From CAVVJA01 sp963809815 (GTDB taxonomy: Bacteria; Actinomycetota; Actinomycetes; Mycobacteriales; Jatrophihabitantaceae): DNA of 64,000 nt. Positions 54,043 through 62,274 of the stretch are shown in pieces (positions within the stretch are counted from its first letter, which is position 1; the number at the start of each line of letters is the position of its first letter). The stretch covers positions 1 to 64,000 of the forward strand of contig CAWELM010000018.1 of NCBI GenBank assembly GCA_963809815.1, in the 5' to 3' direction. The position numbers were made by a program, and so were the translations under genes. A model generated the notes under the pieces. The model saw nothing but the letters and a program-made list of their open reading frames with translations. It did not search any database and had not been told where the DNA came from.

Positions 54043-54765
54043 GTGAGTCACCACAGCGAGCTCATCGACACGACCGAGATGTACCTGCGGACCGTGTATG
54101 AGCTCGAAGAGGAGGGGGTCGTCCCTCTCCGCGCCCGTATCGCCGAACGGCTCAACCAGAGCGGCCCCACGGTCAGCCAGACCGTGGCCCGAATGGAGCG
54201 GGACGGCCTCGTCCATGTTGCTGACGATCGACGCCTGGAGCTGACCGACCAGGGACGCCGCGAGGCGGTCGCCGTCATGCGCAAGCATCGACTCGCCGAG
54301 CGCCTGCTCGCGGACGTGATCGGTCTCGAGTGGGAGCAGGTGCACATCGAGGCCTGCCGGTGGGAACACGTCATGAGCGATGCGGTGGAGCGCCGCATCC
54401 TCGCGCTCGTCGACAAGCCGCTGGTCTGCCCCCATGGCAACCCCATTCCTGGCCTCGAGGAACTTGGACTGCCGTTCGCGGCGGTTGAGTCAACGAAGCC
54501 GCTGGTCAGCCTGACGGCGGCGGCCCAGTCGGCCGGAACGGCGATCATCGTCGACCGGATCAGCGAACAGCTCCAGCCGGACGCTGCAGTGATGAAGCGA
54601 CTGAGCACGGCGGGGGTGCTTCCTGGCCGCCAGCTCCTCGTCTCGCCGACCGCAGACGGGGTCACGGTCGATGGCGGCGGCGAACGCGCACCCTTGACTC
54701 GCGCCGAGAGCGACCACATCTTTGTGCGGCTGGCGACAGCGTCGGTTGGCTGGCGAGTCGCCTGA
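54043..54765 (+). CDS. ideR: Iron-dependent repressor (DtxR family)
   Basis: The protein has 240 residues. It has an N-terminal winged helix (IDTTEMYLRTVYELEEEGVV; QSGPTVSQTVARMERDGL), then the metal-binding dimerisation domain (MRKHRLAERLLADVIGLEW; EACRWEHVMSDAVERR with the Cys, Glu and His ligands) and an SH3-like C-terminus. It binds Fe2+ and represses siderophore genes. GTG 54043 aligns with mycobacterial IdeR and has AAAGAGAG upstream; a GTG at 54013 is an alternative. TACGAT at about 54007 is a possible -10. Confidence 0.95.
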   Translation: MSHHSELIDTTEMYLRTVYELEEEGVVPLRARIAERLNQSGPTVSQTVARMERDGLVHVADDRRLELTDQGRREAVAVMRKHRLAERLLADVIGLEWEQVHIEACRWEHVMSDAVERRILALVDKPLVCPHGNPIPGLEELGLPFAAVESTKPLVSLTAAAQSAGTAIIVDRISEQLQPDAAVMKRLSTAGVLPGRQLLVSPTADGVTVDGGGERAPLTRAESDHIFVRLATASVGWRVA

Positions 54766-54929
54766 GCGGGCATCCATCGGACCGGTCGCCCAGTGTGACC
54801 GCCGCTAGACTGTGAGATAGGGTCACGGGCCGGTGCCGTCTCGTCGACCGACGGTTCGCCAAGCCGGAAGCCGTCCGCTCCGGCAGGACCGTCAGACCAG
54901 CCAGACGACGACCGCCGAAAGGGTGGTAG

Positions 54930-56402
54930 GTGGCACACGACCCCCAAGGCTTTCTGAAGCATGCGCGTGAGGACACGCCAAAGCGGCCAGCCGCGGAGCG
55001 GGTGCGCGACTGGCGGCCTATCTACCTGAGGTCGCCGGCCGAGGTTGTCCAACAGCAGGCCGCCCGCTGCATGGACTGCGGGGTTGCGTTTTGCCACAGC
55101 GGATGCCCTTTGGGCAACCTGATCCCAGAGTGGAATGAATACGTCGCGCGCGGAGATTTCGCGACGGCCAGTCACCGGCTGCACGCGACGAACAATTTTC
55201 CGGAGTTCACCGGTTGGATCTGCCCTGCGCCGTGCGAACCGGCCTGCGTTCTCGCACTGAACACTGATCCGGTCACGATCAAGCAGATCGAGGTCTCCAT
55301 CGTCGAGCGAGCGTTCAATGACGGAGACCTGGTTCCCGCGCCACCGTCCGGCCGAACCGGTAAGCGTGTCGCCGTCGTCGGCTCCGGCCCGGCCGGGCTG
55401 GCTGCCGCCCAGCAGCTGACGCGTGCCGGCCATGAGGTGACGGTCTTCGAACGTGACGACCGGATCGGCGGACTGCTTCGATACGGCATCCCCGACTTCA
55501 AGATGCCCAAAGACATCATCGATCGACGGCTCGAACAGATGATCGCCGAGGGCACGGCGTTCCGACCCAGCACCGACATACGACCGGATGACGTAGCGAT
55601 CCTCCGCCGCGACCACGACGCGATCGTTCTCGCCGTCGGCGCGTTGCGGCAGCGCGAGCTGACAATCCCCGGTCGAGGTCTGGCCGGCATCCATCAGGCC
55701 ATGACGTACCTGCCGCAGGGCAACCGGGTCCAAGCAGGCGACATCGCACAGCCGGACATCGACGCGGCCGGTAAGCATGTGATCATCATCGGCGGCGGGG
55801 ACACCGCGGCCGATTGCCTCGGTACGGCGAACCGGCAGGGTGCGCTCACGGTGACCGTTCTCGACCACAATCCCCGGCCGGCGCCCCGGACCAGCCTGGT
55901 GAATCCGATCTGGCCGGCTGCGCCCAGCAGCCGTGGTATCTCTCCGGCCCACGACGAGGGCGTGCACGAGGCTTGGTCCCGTGAGGTGGTCGAGTTTCTC
56001 CCGGACGAGTCGGGCTCGGTGCGCGCGGTGTTGGCGGAGGAAGTGGAGATCCTTCGGGTAGACGGTCGGCGGGAGTTCCGCCCGGTCCCCGGCTCGAGGA
56101 CGGAGCTCCCAGCGGAACTCGTTCTCCTCGCAGCGGGGTTCATCGGAACTGATGTCCCGGAATTGCTGGGCGAGCTGGGAACGGCGACCGAACCACTCCG
56201 CGGCAGGATCACGATCGACGACGGCTGGCGTACTACCGCTGAAGGAGTGTTCGCATGCGGAGACGCGACCCGCGGGGCCAGTCTCGTGGTCTGGGCCATC
56301 GCCGAAGGCCGGGCCTGCGCTGCCGCGGTCGATGCCGCACTGATGGGCGGGTCCGACCTGCCTCAGCCGGTCCGAGCCAACGCGATGATCCGCTCGCTGT
56401 GA
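54930..56402 (+). CDS. gltD: Glutamate synthase small-subunit-type FAD/Fe-S oxidoreductase
   Basis: The protein has 490 residues. The N-terminal Fe-S domain has Cys47/50/55/59 (CMDCGVAFCHSGC) and Cys98/102/106 (CPAPCEPAC). FAD binds GSGPAG at 151-156, NADPH binds GGGDTAADC, and the C-terminal GVFACGDATRGASLVVWAI completes FAD binding. It transfers electrons from NADPH to the large subunit GltB to make glutamate. No gltB is adjacent, so it could serve another partner. The start is GTG 54930 with AAAGGG about nine bases upstream. Confidence 0.92.
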   Translation: MAHDPQGFLKHAREDTPKRPAAERVRDWRPIYLRSPAEVVQQQAARCMDCGVAFCHSGCPLGNLIPEWNEYVARGDFATASHRLHATNNFPEFTGWICPAPCEPACVLALNTDPVTIKQIEVSIVERAFNDGDLVPAPPSGRTGKRVAVVGSGPAGLAAAQQLTRAGHEVTVFERDDRIGGLLRYGIPDFKMPKDIIDRRLEQMIAEGTAFRPSTDIRPDDVAILRRDHDAIVLAVGALRQRELTIPGRGLAGIHQAMTYLPQGNRVQAGDIAQPDIDAAGKHVIIIGGGDTAADCLGTANRQGALTVTVLDHNPRPAPRTSLVNPIWPAAPSSRGISPAHDEGVHEAWSREVVEFLPDESGSVRAVLAEEVEILRVDGRREFRPVPGSRTELPAELVLLAAGFIGTDVPELLGELGTATEPLRGRITIDDGWRTTAEGVFACGDATRGASLVVWAIAEGRACAAAVDAALMGGSDLPQPVRANAMIRSL

Positions 56403-56408
56403 TGCTTC

Positions 56409-56424
56409 TGCCGCGTTGGCGGCA
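56409..56424. terminator. Short hairpin between convergent gltD and DUF4192 genes
   Basis: TGCCGC-GTTG-GCGGCA, a perfect 6-bp stem with a four-base loop, lies seven bases after the gltD stop. No T-run follows. Confidence 0.4.
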
Positions 56425-56434
56425 CGCGCGATCG

Positions 56435-57475
56435 TCATGCTGACCGTGGTAGCCGGAGCCGTGGCGTCCGGCGCGGATCAAGACCGTGCTTGACCGCGCC
56501 GAGAAGTAGATCGGCCGCTCGATAGTCGGGGTCGCTTGCCAACGCTCGCTCCGCGGCGAGGGCAGCCAACACCCCACTTCCGTCGCGCCAACAGACCCAG
56601 CCATACAGGAACAGCGGGGCGGCATCGTACGGCTGCGGGGCACGCCGAGCGATCTCGCGCCAAATGCCCCTGCCGTCGAGCTGGCGCCGCTCGATTGCAA
56701 GCCACACGGCGTCACGAATGGGCGTATCGACCAACGCAACCGCGAAGCGGCATACATCCTCGTCCGGAACAGAGCCGGACTGACCCGGAAACAGCGCACG
56801 GTCGCCATCGCGAGCGGCGGCGAACAATGCGCGCTTCAGCGACCGCTGATAGCGCTGCAGGCGCCCGTCCAGAATCGCCCCTGCCACGGAATTCTCATAA
56901 TGGGCAATCAGCGGATCGAGGGCTTCGCGCTGCTCGACGGGAAACGGATCCAGCAAAGCCGTCACATCGGAACGGTCCGGGAGCGCTACCAACCCGGCGT
57001 AGGTGGCTGTCGCCGCCGCCACCGAAGCATCACCGCCCAGCAGCGTGCCGTTCGGCGGGCAGCACTGCTCGTCGTCGCAGAGATAGGACCGCCATCGCCC
57101 GCGCGCGACGAGCAACGCATCAACTAGCCGCAGGCCAGCTGTGTCCGCGAGCCGGCCGAGCGCACGAATGGTGTCGCCGTGAGTGATCGTGGAGGAGCCA
57201 TTCGAGCCAATTCGAGCCCCGTCGTCGTAGATCGCAGCGATCAGCTGATCGGCCTTGCTCCCGACGACTAGCTGAATCGTGTCGGAAAGCTGGACCTGAC
57301 TGGCGGCGATGTCGTCCAAGTCGGCGCGAGCGGTCGCTGCCACCCGTCCTTCATGGAGTCCGATGACGACCAGGCTCGACCTCGGGTGAAAGCCGAGCAG
57401 ATAAGGAATGAGATCGATCAGATCCCCGGGGCTTCGAACGCGGAAGACGGCTAGCGGCTCGGTGTCGTGCGGCAT
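56435..57475 (-). CDS. DUF4192 family protein
   Basis: The protein has 346 residues. It opens PLAVFRVRSPGDLIDLIPYL followed by LGFHPRSSLVVIGL, the family signature, with a middle segment RWRSYLCDDEQCCPPNGTLL and a helical C-terminus. DUF4192 is widespread in actinobacteria and uncharacterised. I start at the ATG 57475 before this signature; an upstream in-frame extension reads Arg/Pro-rich and overlaps the neighbouring gene's 5' side. Cytosolic. Confidence 0.88.
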   Translation of the reverse strand: MPHDTEPLAVFRVRSPGDLIDLIPYLLGFHPRSSLVVIGLHEGRVAATARADLDDIAASQVQLSDTIQLVVGSKADQLIAAIYDDGARIGSNGSSTITHGDTIRALGRLADTAGLRLVDALLVARGRWRSYLCDDEQCCPPNGTLLGGDASVAAATATYAGLVALPDRSDVTALLDPFPVEQREALDPLIAHYENSVAGAILDGRLQRYQRSLKRALFAAARDGDRALFPGQSGSVPDEDVCRFAVALVDTPIRDAVWLAIERRQLDGRGIWREIARRAPQPYDAAPLFLYGWVCWRDGSGVLAALAAERALASDPDYRAADLLLGAVKHGLDPRRTPRLRLPRSA

Positions 57476-57581
57476 GAACCGAGTGTCGTGTGCTGGGGTC
57501 GGCCGGTGGGGCGGATGAGCGGTCCTGTGGACAGAGCGCCTATCTGTGGACAGCGAGAGCGAAAATGGTCGCCCGGTGGTG

Positions 57582-58352
57582 CTAACCGAGCGCGCCCTTC
57601 CGCCACAACCGTGCTGCCTTCGCAAGATGGGCCGCGGTGGCGTCGTTCCGGTCAGCCAGGGGTCGTAGGGGCGGGCGGGAAGGCATGTCCGGCAACCACG
57701 CCGCATCGTCGGCCGTCAGCTCTCGACGCCCCTCGGCGATCACCCGATAGAACGCGCTCGCCCGGTCGAAGACGAGCGAGGCGTCGCTACGGCAGATTCC
57801 GGCCAGGATGTCGTCAGCCACCCGCCGTACGTCCTCTTCGCCGGCGTCAGCCGCACACCCCGCAACTACCGCGTCAACGGCGGCACGCGGCGCTCCCGCC
57901 CGCCACAACCGGCATACCGCGTCGGGCTGGCGTTGGCACCACTCCCGGAGCAGGTATAACGACCACAGGGCGCCCGGCAGGCTCACCGGATCGGCATCGC
58001 TCCACAGCGCCGCTAACGTGTCCAGACCCACGACATCGGCGAGCGTGACGAGCGTGTGCGCACAATCCGACGATCGCGCGGCGCCGGCCGATATGACGGC
58101 CGTCGCCGTCGCATCGGCGACCTGTTCGCGCGACGAGGAGTTCGCGCCGCCCACCGCATCGATGAGGGCCGTGATGTCCGCGACCAGGACAGGTCGGTAC
58201 GCCCGCCCGGCGACCGGGTTCCGGAGCCCGCCGACTCCCTGCTCACGTTGCTGCACGCAATCCACGATAGGAGCAGCATCGGTAGGGACGACTCGAAGCT
58301 CCTGCCCACCCTCGCTTCGCGTAACGTTGACCACGGCGTCGGCCCGATCCAT
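57582..58352 (-). CDS. Helical protein of unknown function
   Basis: The protein has 256 residues if the ATG at 58352 is used. From residue about 55 it is a regular helical protein: PVLVADITALIDAVGGANSS, LVTLADVVGLDTLAALWSDA, GALWSLYLLREWCQRQPDAV and CRLWRAGAPRAAVDAVVAG. I have seen this pattern in actinobacterial proteins of unknown role but cannot name the family. The true start may be later (a GTG near VDCVQQREQGVGG); residues before that are weakly protein-like. It is divergent from the NUDIX gene. Confidence 0.65.
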   Translation of the reverse strand: MDRADAVVNVTRSEGGQELRVVPTDAAPIVDCVQQREQGVGGLRNPVAGRAYRPVLVADITALIDAVGGANSSSREQVADATATAVISAGAARSSDCAHTLVTLADVVGLDTLAALWSDADPVSLPGALWSLYLLREWCQRQPDAVCRLWRAGAPRAAVDAVVAGCAADAGEEDVRRVADDILAGICRSDASLVFDRASAFYRVIAEGRRELTADDAAWLPDMPSRPPLRPLADRNDATAAHLAKAARLWRKGALG

Positions 58353-58454
58353 GGCCCCCGGTCCCACAATCGCCGCTGCGAGCGGCCCTTCGCCGTGAGG
58401 CGACCTGGCGGGTCGGCGCCGCCTCGGATCAGGCTGCAGCAGCAGGGACCGCGT

Positions 58455-59354
58455 ATGGGCGACGGCGATGGCTGGGTGCAGTGCGCGCTGGGTCACCGTC
58501 ATTGGGGCCGATTCGGCGCGGCGGGCCTGCTCGTCAATGCAGACGATGACTTCGTCCTCCAACACCGGGCGCCCTGGACCCACGAAGGCGGCACCTGGGG
58601 GCTGCCCGGCGGCGCCCGGGATAGCCACGAGGATGTTGTCACCTCGGCCCTGCGGGAGGCCAAGGAAGAAGCCGACATCGACGCCACGTTCGTGGCGCCC
58701 GTCGCGTTGACGGTCGACGATCACGGCGGCTGGTCGTACACAACCGTAGCGGCCCAGCCGCGAACGTTCTTCGAACCGCGTTCGATGAACGCGGAGAGTA
58801 CGGAGATCCGGTGGTGGCCAGAGGCCGGTATTGATCACTTACCGTTGCACCCGGGATTCGCTCGCACGTGGCCTCAAGTGCGCCATCCGGTCCGTCCGCT
58901 CACCCTGGTCATCGATGCGGCGAACGTCGTGGGTTCGCGTCCGGATGGATGGTGGCGCGACCGGCTAGGCGCCACCCGGAGGTTGCGAGATGAGCTCGCG
59001 CCACTCGTCCGGGACGGGCTTCCGGTGCGCGACCTGCCAGCCGACGTCGACGCTGGGCGATTCCCGGTGTTGCTGCCGCGGATCATGCTCGTCGTCGAGG
59101 GCGCCGCCCGTCAGATCAAGGACGACCCGGTCGGCGATACGCCGCCATGGTGGGTCGCCGCGTTGCGCATTCATGCCAGCGCTCGGGATGGCGACACTGA
59201 CGTCGTCAAGCTGGCCGGGCAAAGCAGGTCGCGTGGCGACCAGGTGTTCGTGGTGAGCGCCGACCGGCGCCTCCGAAGTCAGCTCAATCCAGACGTCACG
59301 GCCGTATCCCCCAGCTGGTTGCTGACCCGGCTTGCCGGCGCCGGCGCGTCCTAG
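58455..59354 (+). CDS. NUDIX hydrolase with a C-terminal NYN/PIN-like domain
   Basis: The protein has 299 residues. The Nudix box spans 52-74 (GGARDSHEDVVTSALREAKE then EADI), so the first half is a NUDIX hydrolase acting on a nucleoside diphosphate derivative. The second half opens LTLVIDAANVVGSRPDGWWR, a conserved acidic strand (D-x-x-N) like PIN/NYN nucleases, and later GDTDVVKLAG and VFVVSADRRLRSQL supply more acidic residues. The pairing suggests a nucleotide/RNA-processing enzyme (inference). The start ATG has AGCAGGGACC nearby. Confidence 0.85.
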   Translation: MGDGDGWVQCALGHRHWGRFGAAGLLVNADDDFVLQHRAPWTHEGGTWGLPGGARDSHEDVVTSALREAKEEADIDATFVAPVALTVDDHGGWSYTTVAAQPRTFFEPRSMNAESTEIRWWPEAGIDHLPLHPGFARTWPQVRHPVRPLTLVIDAANVVGSRPDGWWRDRLGATRRLRDELAPLVRDGLPVRDLPADVDAGRFPVLLPRIMLVVEGAARQIKDDPVGDTPPWWVAALRIHASARDGDTDVVKLAGQSRSRGDQVFVVSADRRLRSQLNPDVTAVSPSWLLTRLAGAGAS

Positions 59355-59378
59355 CGGCTGACCGGGCATAGTGAGCGT

Positions 59379-60233
59379 ATGGCCAACATCGCGCTGTCCT
59401 GGCGCGAAGCGGCCTTTCTGAGCGGAGTCCTGTTCGGGCTCACTCTGCTGCTCCGGTCGTCCGGTGCACGCACCCTTAAGTCGATCGCACCGTTCGCTCG
59501 CGAGGTAGGTGTTCTTGCGGGGCTGTATGCCCTCTGGCAGTTCGCGGGCAGCGCCTCGTTGCAACAGACGGAGGGAGCTTTCGCCCGGGCCCGATGGGTT
59601 GTGCGCGTCGAGCAGGACTGGCACCTACCTAGCGAGACTCGAGTCCAGAATCTGATCACCGGGCATCCCTGGCTGGTCGAGGTGATCAATCTTTACTACG
59701 CGACCATGCACTTCACCGGGTTGTTCATCCTGCTGCTGTGGATGTTCCTTCGCCACCGAGACCGGTACGCGTTCTGGCGCACGACCACCGTCTTGCTCAC
59801 CGCGTCGTGCTTACTCGTTCAGCTACTGCCTGTCGCCCCGCCCCGTTTGCTGCCAGAGTTCGGATTCGTCGACACCGCCGCCGAATACGGCCAGTCGGTA
59901 TACACGGCCTTGAGCGCCGTGGGTCCCGACCAGCTATCGGCCATGCCGTCGGTGCACGTTGGCTGGGCGGTGCTCGTAGCCATCGCGGCCTGGACGCTCA
60001 CCAACAGCCGATGGCGCTGGCTTGGCGTGGGACACGCAGTCGCGACGGTGTTCGTCGTCGTGGCCACCGCGAACCACTTCTGGCTGGACGGCATCGTCGC
60101 GACCGGGCTGCTCGGCTTGGTGCTGGTCCTTCAGGATCAGGCGATCCGGCTGCACCGCTATGTATCGGTACGCCGGGCCCAGATCCCGGTCACGAGCTTG
60201 GATGGCGAGCCGGCGACCGCGACGTTCGACTGA
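59379..60233 (+). CDS. PAP2-family integral membrane phosphatase
   Basis: The protein has 284 residues and about six membrane helices. PAP2 signature parts are SAMPSVHVGWAVLVA (motif 2) and TANHFWLDGIVATG (motif 3), with catalytic His residues in both. VAPPRLLPEFGFVDT resembles the inositol-phosphorylceramide-synthase-like (AUR1) subgroup. The substrate is a lipid phosphate or phosphatidylinositol-type lipid by family; not determined here. The next gene starts 59 bases on. Confidence 0.88.
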   Translation: MANIALSWREAAFLSGVLFGLTLLLRSSGARTLKSIAPFAREVGVLAGLYALWQFAGSASLQQTEGAFARARWVVRVEQDWHLPSETRVQNLITGHPWLVEVINLYYATMHFTGLFILLLWMFLRHRDRYAFWRTTTVLLTASCLLVQLLPVAPPRLLPEFGFVDTAAEYGQSVYTALSAVGPDQLSAMPSVHVGWAVLVAIAAWTLTNSRWRWLGVGHAVATVFVVVATANHFWLDGIVATGLLGLVLVLQDQAIRLHRYVSVRRAQIPVTSLDGEPATATFD

Positions 60234-60292
60234 GGTCGCAGCACCACCGGGGCAGCTTGTCGCTCGGGCTTGCGTGCCTCATGCTGGCGATC

Positions 60293-62209
60293 ATGGACGG
60301 ATACGACGGCCGGCGCGCCCGCCCGATCACGACCACACCGAAGACGGTCCCGATCGGCGACTACGGCTTCCTCTCCGACGGCGAGGCGCTCGCTCTGCTC
60401 TCGCCCGGCGGGGCCGTGCACTGGATGTGCCTGCCGCGGCTGGACTCCCCGAGCGTGTTTGGCGCGCTCCTCGGCCGCCACGCGGGCAGCTTCCGGGTCG
60501 CGCCGGCCGACGTCACGGTTCCAGCCGCTCGGCGTTACCTGCCCGGAACCTTGATCCTCGAGACGAGCTGGGGAACGGCCACCGGGTGGATCATCGTGCG
60601 CGACGCGCTACTGGTCGGTCCGTGGCGCCATGAGACAGAGCTCTCGCACACGCACCGCCGCACACCGACCGACTACGACGCCGAGCACATTCTGCTGCGT
60701 ACGATCCGCTGCGTCTCCGGCGAGGTTCAGACCATCACCGAATGCGAACCGGTGTACGACTACGGCCGTCAAACGGCTAAGTGGTCATACACGGAGCACG
60801 TCTATCACCAGGGCGTGAGCGAGTGGGCGGGCTCGAACATCAAGCTGACCCTGACCACAGACATGAGGCTTGGCTTCGAAGGCGGACGGGCGGCAACCCG
60901 CACCTTGCTGAAGGAAGGCGACGTACGCTACGTCGCCTTGTCGTGGGGGGGCAAAGAGCCTCCCCTGGACTATGACGACGCCTACCGGCGGCAGGTGTGG
61001 ACGGCCCACCACTGGCAACACTGGCTCGCCCGCGGGCAGTTCCCGGACCACCCATGGCGGAGCTACTTACAGCGAAGCGCCTTGACGCTCAAGGGACTCA
61101 CCTTCGCGCCGACTGGTGCCATCGCTGCAGCCGCGACGACCTCGCTTCCGGAGACCCTCGGCGGCGAGCGCAACTACGACTACCGCTACACCTGGATCCG
61201 CGACACCACGTTCGCGCTGTGGGCCATGTACTCCCTCGGCTTCGACTGGGAGGCGATCGACTTCCTCTCTTTCATCGCCGATGTGGCCACTGGCGACGAC
61301 GACCTGCAGATCATGTACGGAGTCGCAGGCGAACGAGAGCTCAAGGAATACGAGCTTGACCATCTCGGCGGCTACGCGAACTCGCGGCCGGTCCGGGTCG
61401 GCAATGCCGCCTACGCGCAACATCAGCACGACGTCTGGGGTGCGCTGCTGGATTCTGTCTACCTACACGCGAAGAATGCCGACCACCTCGACGGTCGCAT
61501 CTGGCCGATTCTGTCGAAGCAGATCAACGCGGCACTCAAACACTGGCGAGAACCCGACGCCGGAATCTGGGAGGTGCGCGGCCCGCTACGGCATTTCACG
61601 TCGTCGAAGATCATGTGTTGGGTCGCCTTGGATCGCGGGGCGAAGTTAGCCGCCGTGATCGGGCAGGACGCCATGGCGTCCGAATGGCAGATGCACGCCG
61701 ACGAGATCAAGGCCGACATCCTCGCCCACGGCGTCGACGAGCGCGGTGTCCTCACTCAGCACTACGAGACGACCGCGCTCGACGCCTCGTCGTTGCTGGC
61801 CCCGTTGCTGCGCTTCTTGGCTCCGGATGATCCGATCTGCCGCAACACGGTGATCGCGATCGCTGACGAGCTGACCGTCGACGGCTTCGTGCTCCGCTAC
61901 AAGGTGGACGAGACCGACGATGGCTTCAGTGGCGTGGAGGGCTCGTTCACGATCTGCTCGTTCTGGCTGGTGTCGGCCCTGTCCGAGATCGGCGAGCATG
62001 ACCGTGCCCGGGAGCTGTGCGCGAAGCTGCTGTCGTTCGCCGGCCCGCTCGAGCTCTACGCGGAGGAAATCGATCCGCACACCGGACACCAGTTGGGCAA
62101 CTTCCCGCAGGCGTTCACCCACCTGGCCTTGATTAACGCCGTGCTCCACGTGATCGCCCACGAGAGCGAGGAGGACGCTCTAGGCGACACACTGGGTCCC
62201 CAATCATGA
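60293..62209 (+). CDS. Glycoside hydrolase family 15 protein, probable trehalase
   Basis: The protein has 638 residues. It has an N-terminal beta-sandwich (PIGDYGFLSDGEALALLSPG, GAVHWMCLPRLDSPSVFGAL) and a C-terminal (alpha/alpha)6 barrel with NYDYRYTWIRDTTFALWAMY and GVEGSFTICSFWLVSALSEI, the GH15 acid-pair regions. Length and motifs fit the actinobacterial GH15 trehalase (M. tuberculosis Rv2402) that cleaves trehalose to glucose; glucoamylase activity is the alternative. Glucose could feed ppgK. ATG 60293 is chosen; ATG 60281 would add four residues. Confidence 0.9.
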   Translation: MDGYDGRRARPITTTPKTVPIGDYGFLSDGEALALLSPGGAVHWMCLPRLDSPSVFGALLGRHAGSFRVAPADVTVPAARRYLPGTLILETSWGTATGWIIVRDALLVGPWRHETELSHTHRRTPTDYDAEHILLRTIRCVSGEVQTITECEPVYDYGRQTAKWSYTEHVYHQGVSEWAGSNIKLTLTTDMRLGFEGGRAATRTLLKEGDVRYVALSWGGKEPPLDYDDAYRRQVWTAHHWQHWLARGQFPDHPWRSYLQRSALTLKGLTFAPTGAIAAAATTSLPETLGGERNYDYRYTWIRDTTFALWAMYSLGFDWEAIDFLSFIADVATGDDDLQIMYGVAGERELKEYELDHLGGYANSRPVRVGNAAYAQHQHDVWGALLDSVYLHAKNADHLDGRIWPILSKQINAALKHWREPDAGIWEVRGPLRHFTSSKIMCWVALDRGAKLAAVIGQDAMASEWQMHADEIKADILAHGVDERGVLTQHYETTALDASSLLAPLLRFLAPDDPICRNTVIAIADELTVDGFVLRYKVDETDDGFSGVEGSFTICSFWLVSALSEIGEHDRARELCAKLLSFAGPLELYAEEIDPHTGHQLGNFPQAFTHLALINAVLHVIAHESEEDALGDTLGPQS

Positions 62210-62225
62210 CTGACCCGTATGCCAA

Positions 62226-62260
62226 GCGAGGACTCGCCAGGTCAGGTGGCGAGTCCTCGC
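62226..62260. terminator. Perfect 14-bp hairpin between convergent trehalase and lon genes
   Basis: GCGAGGACTCGCCA at 62226-62239 and its exact complement at 62247-62260 flank a seven-base loop, 17 bases after the trehalase stop and 15 bases before the lon stop. It is the strongest terminator candidate in the window and works in both directions. Confidence 0.85.
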
Positions 62261-62274
62261 GGAGCAGAGCTAGG

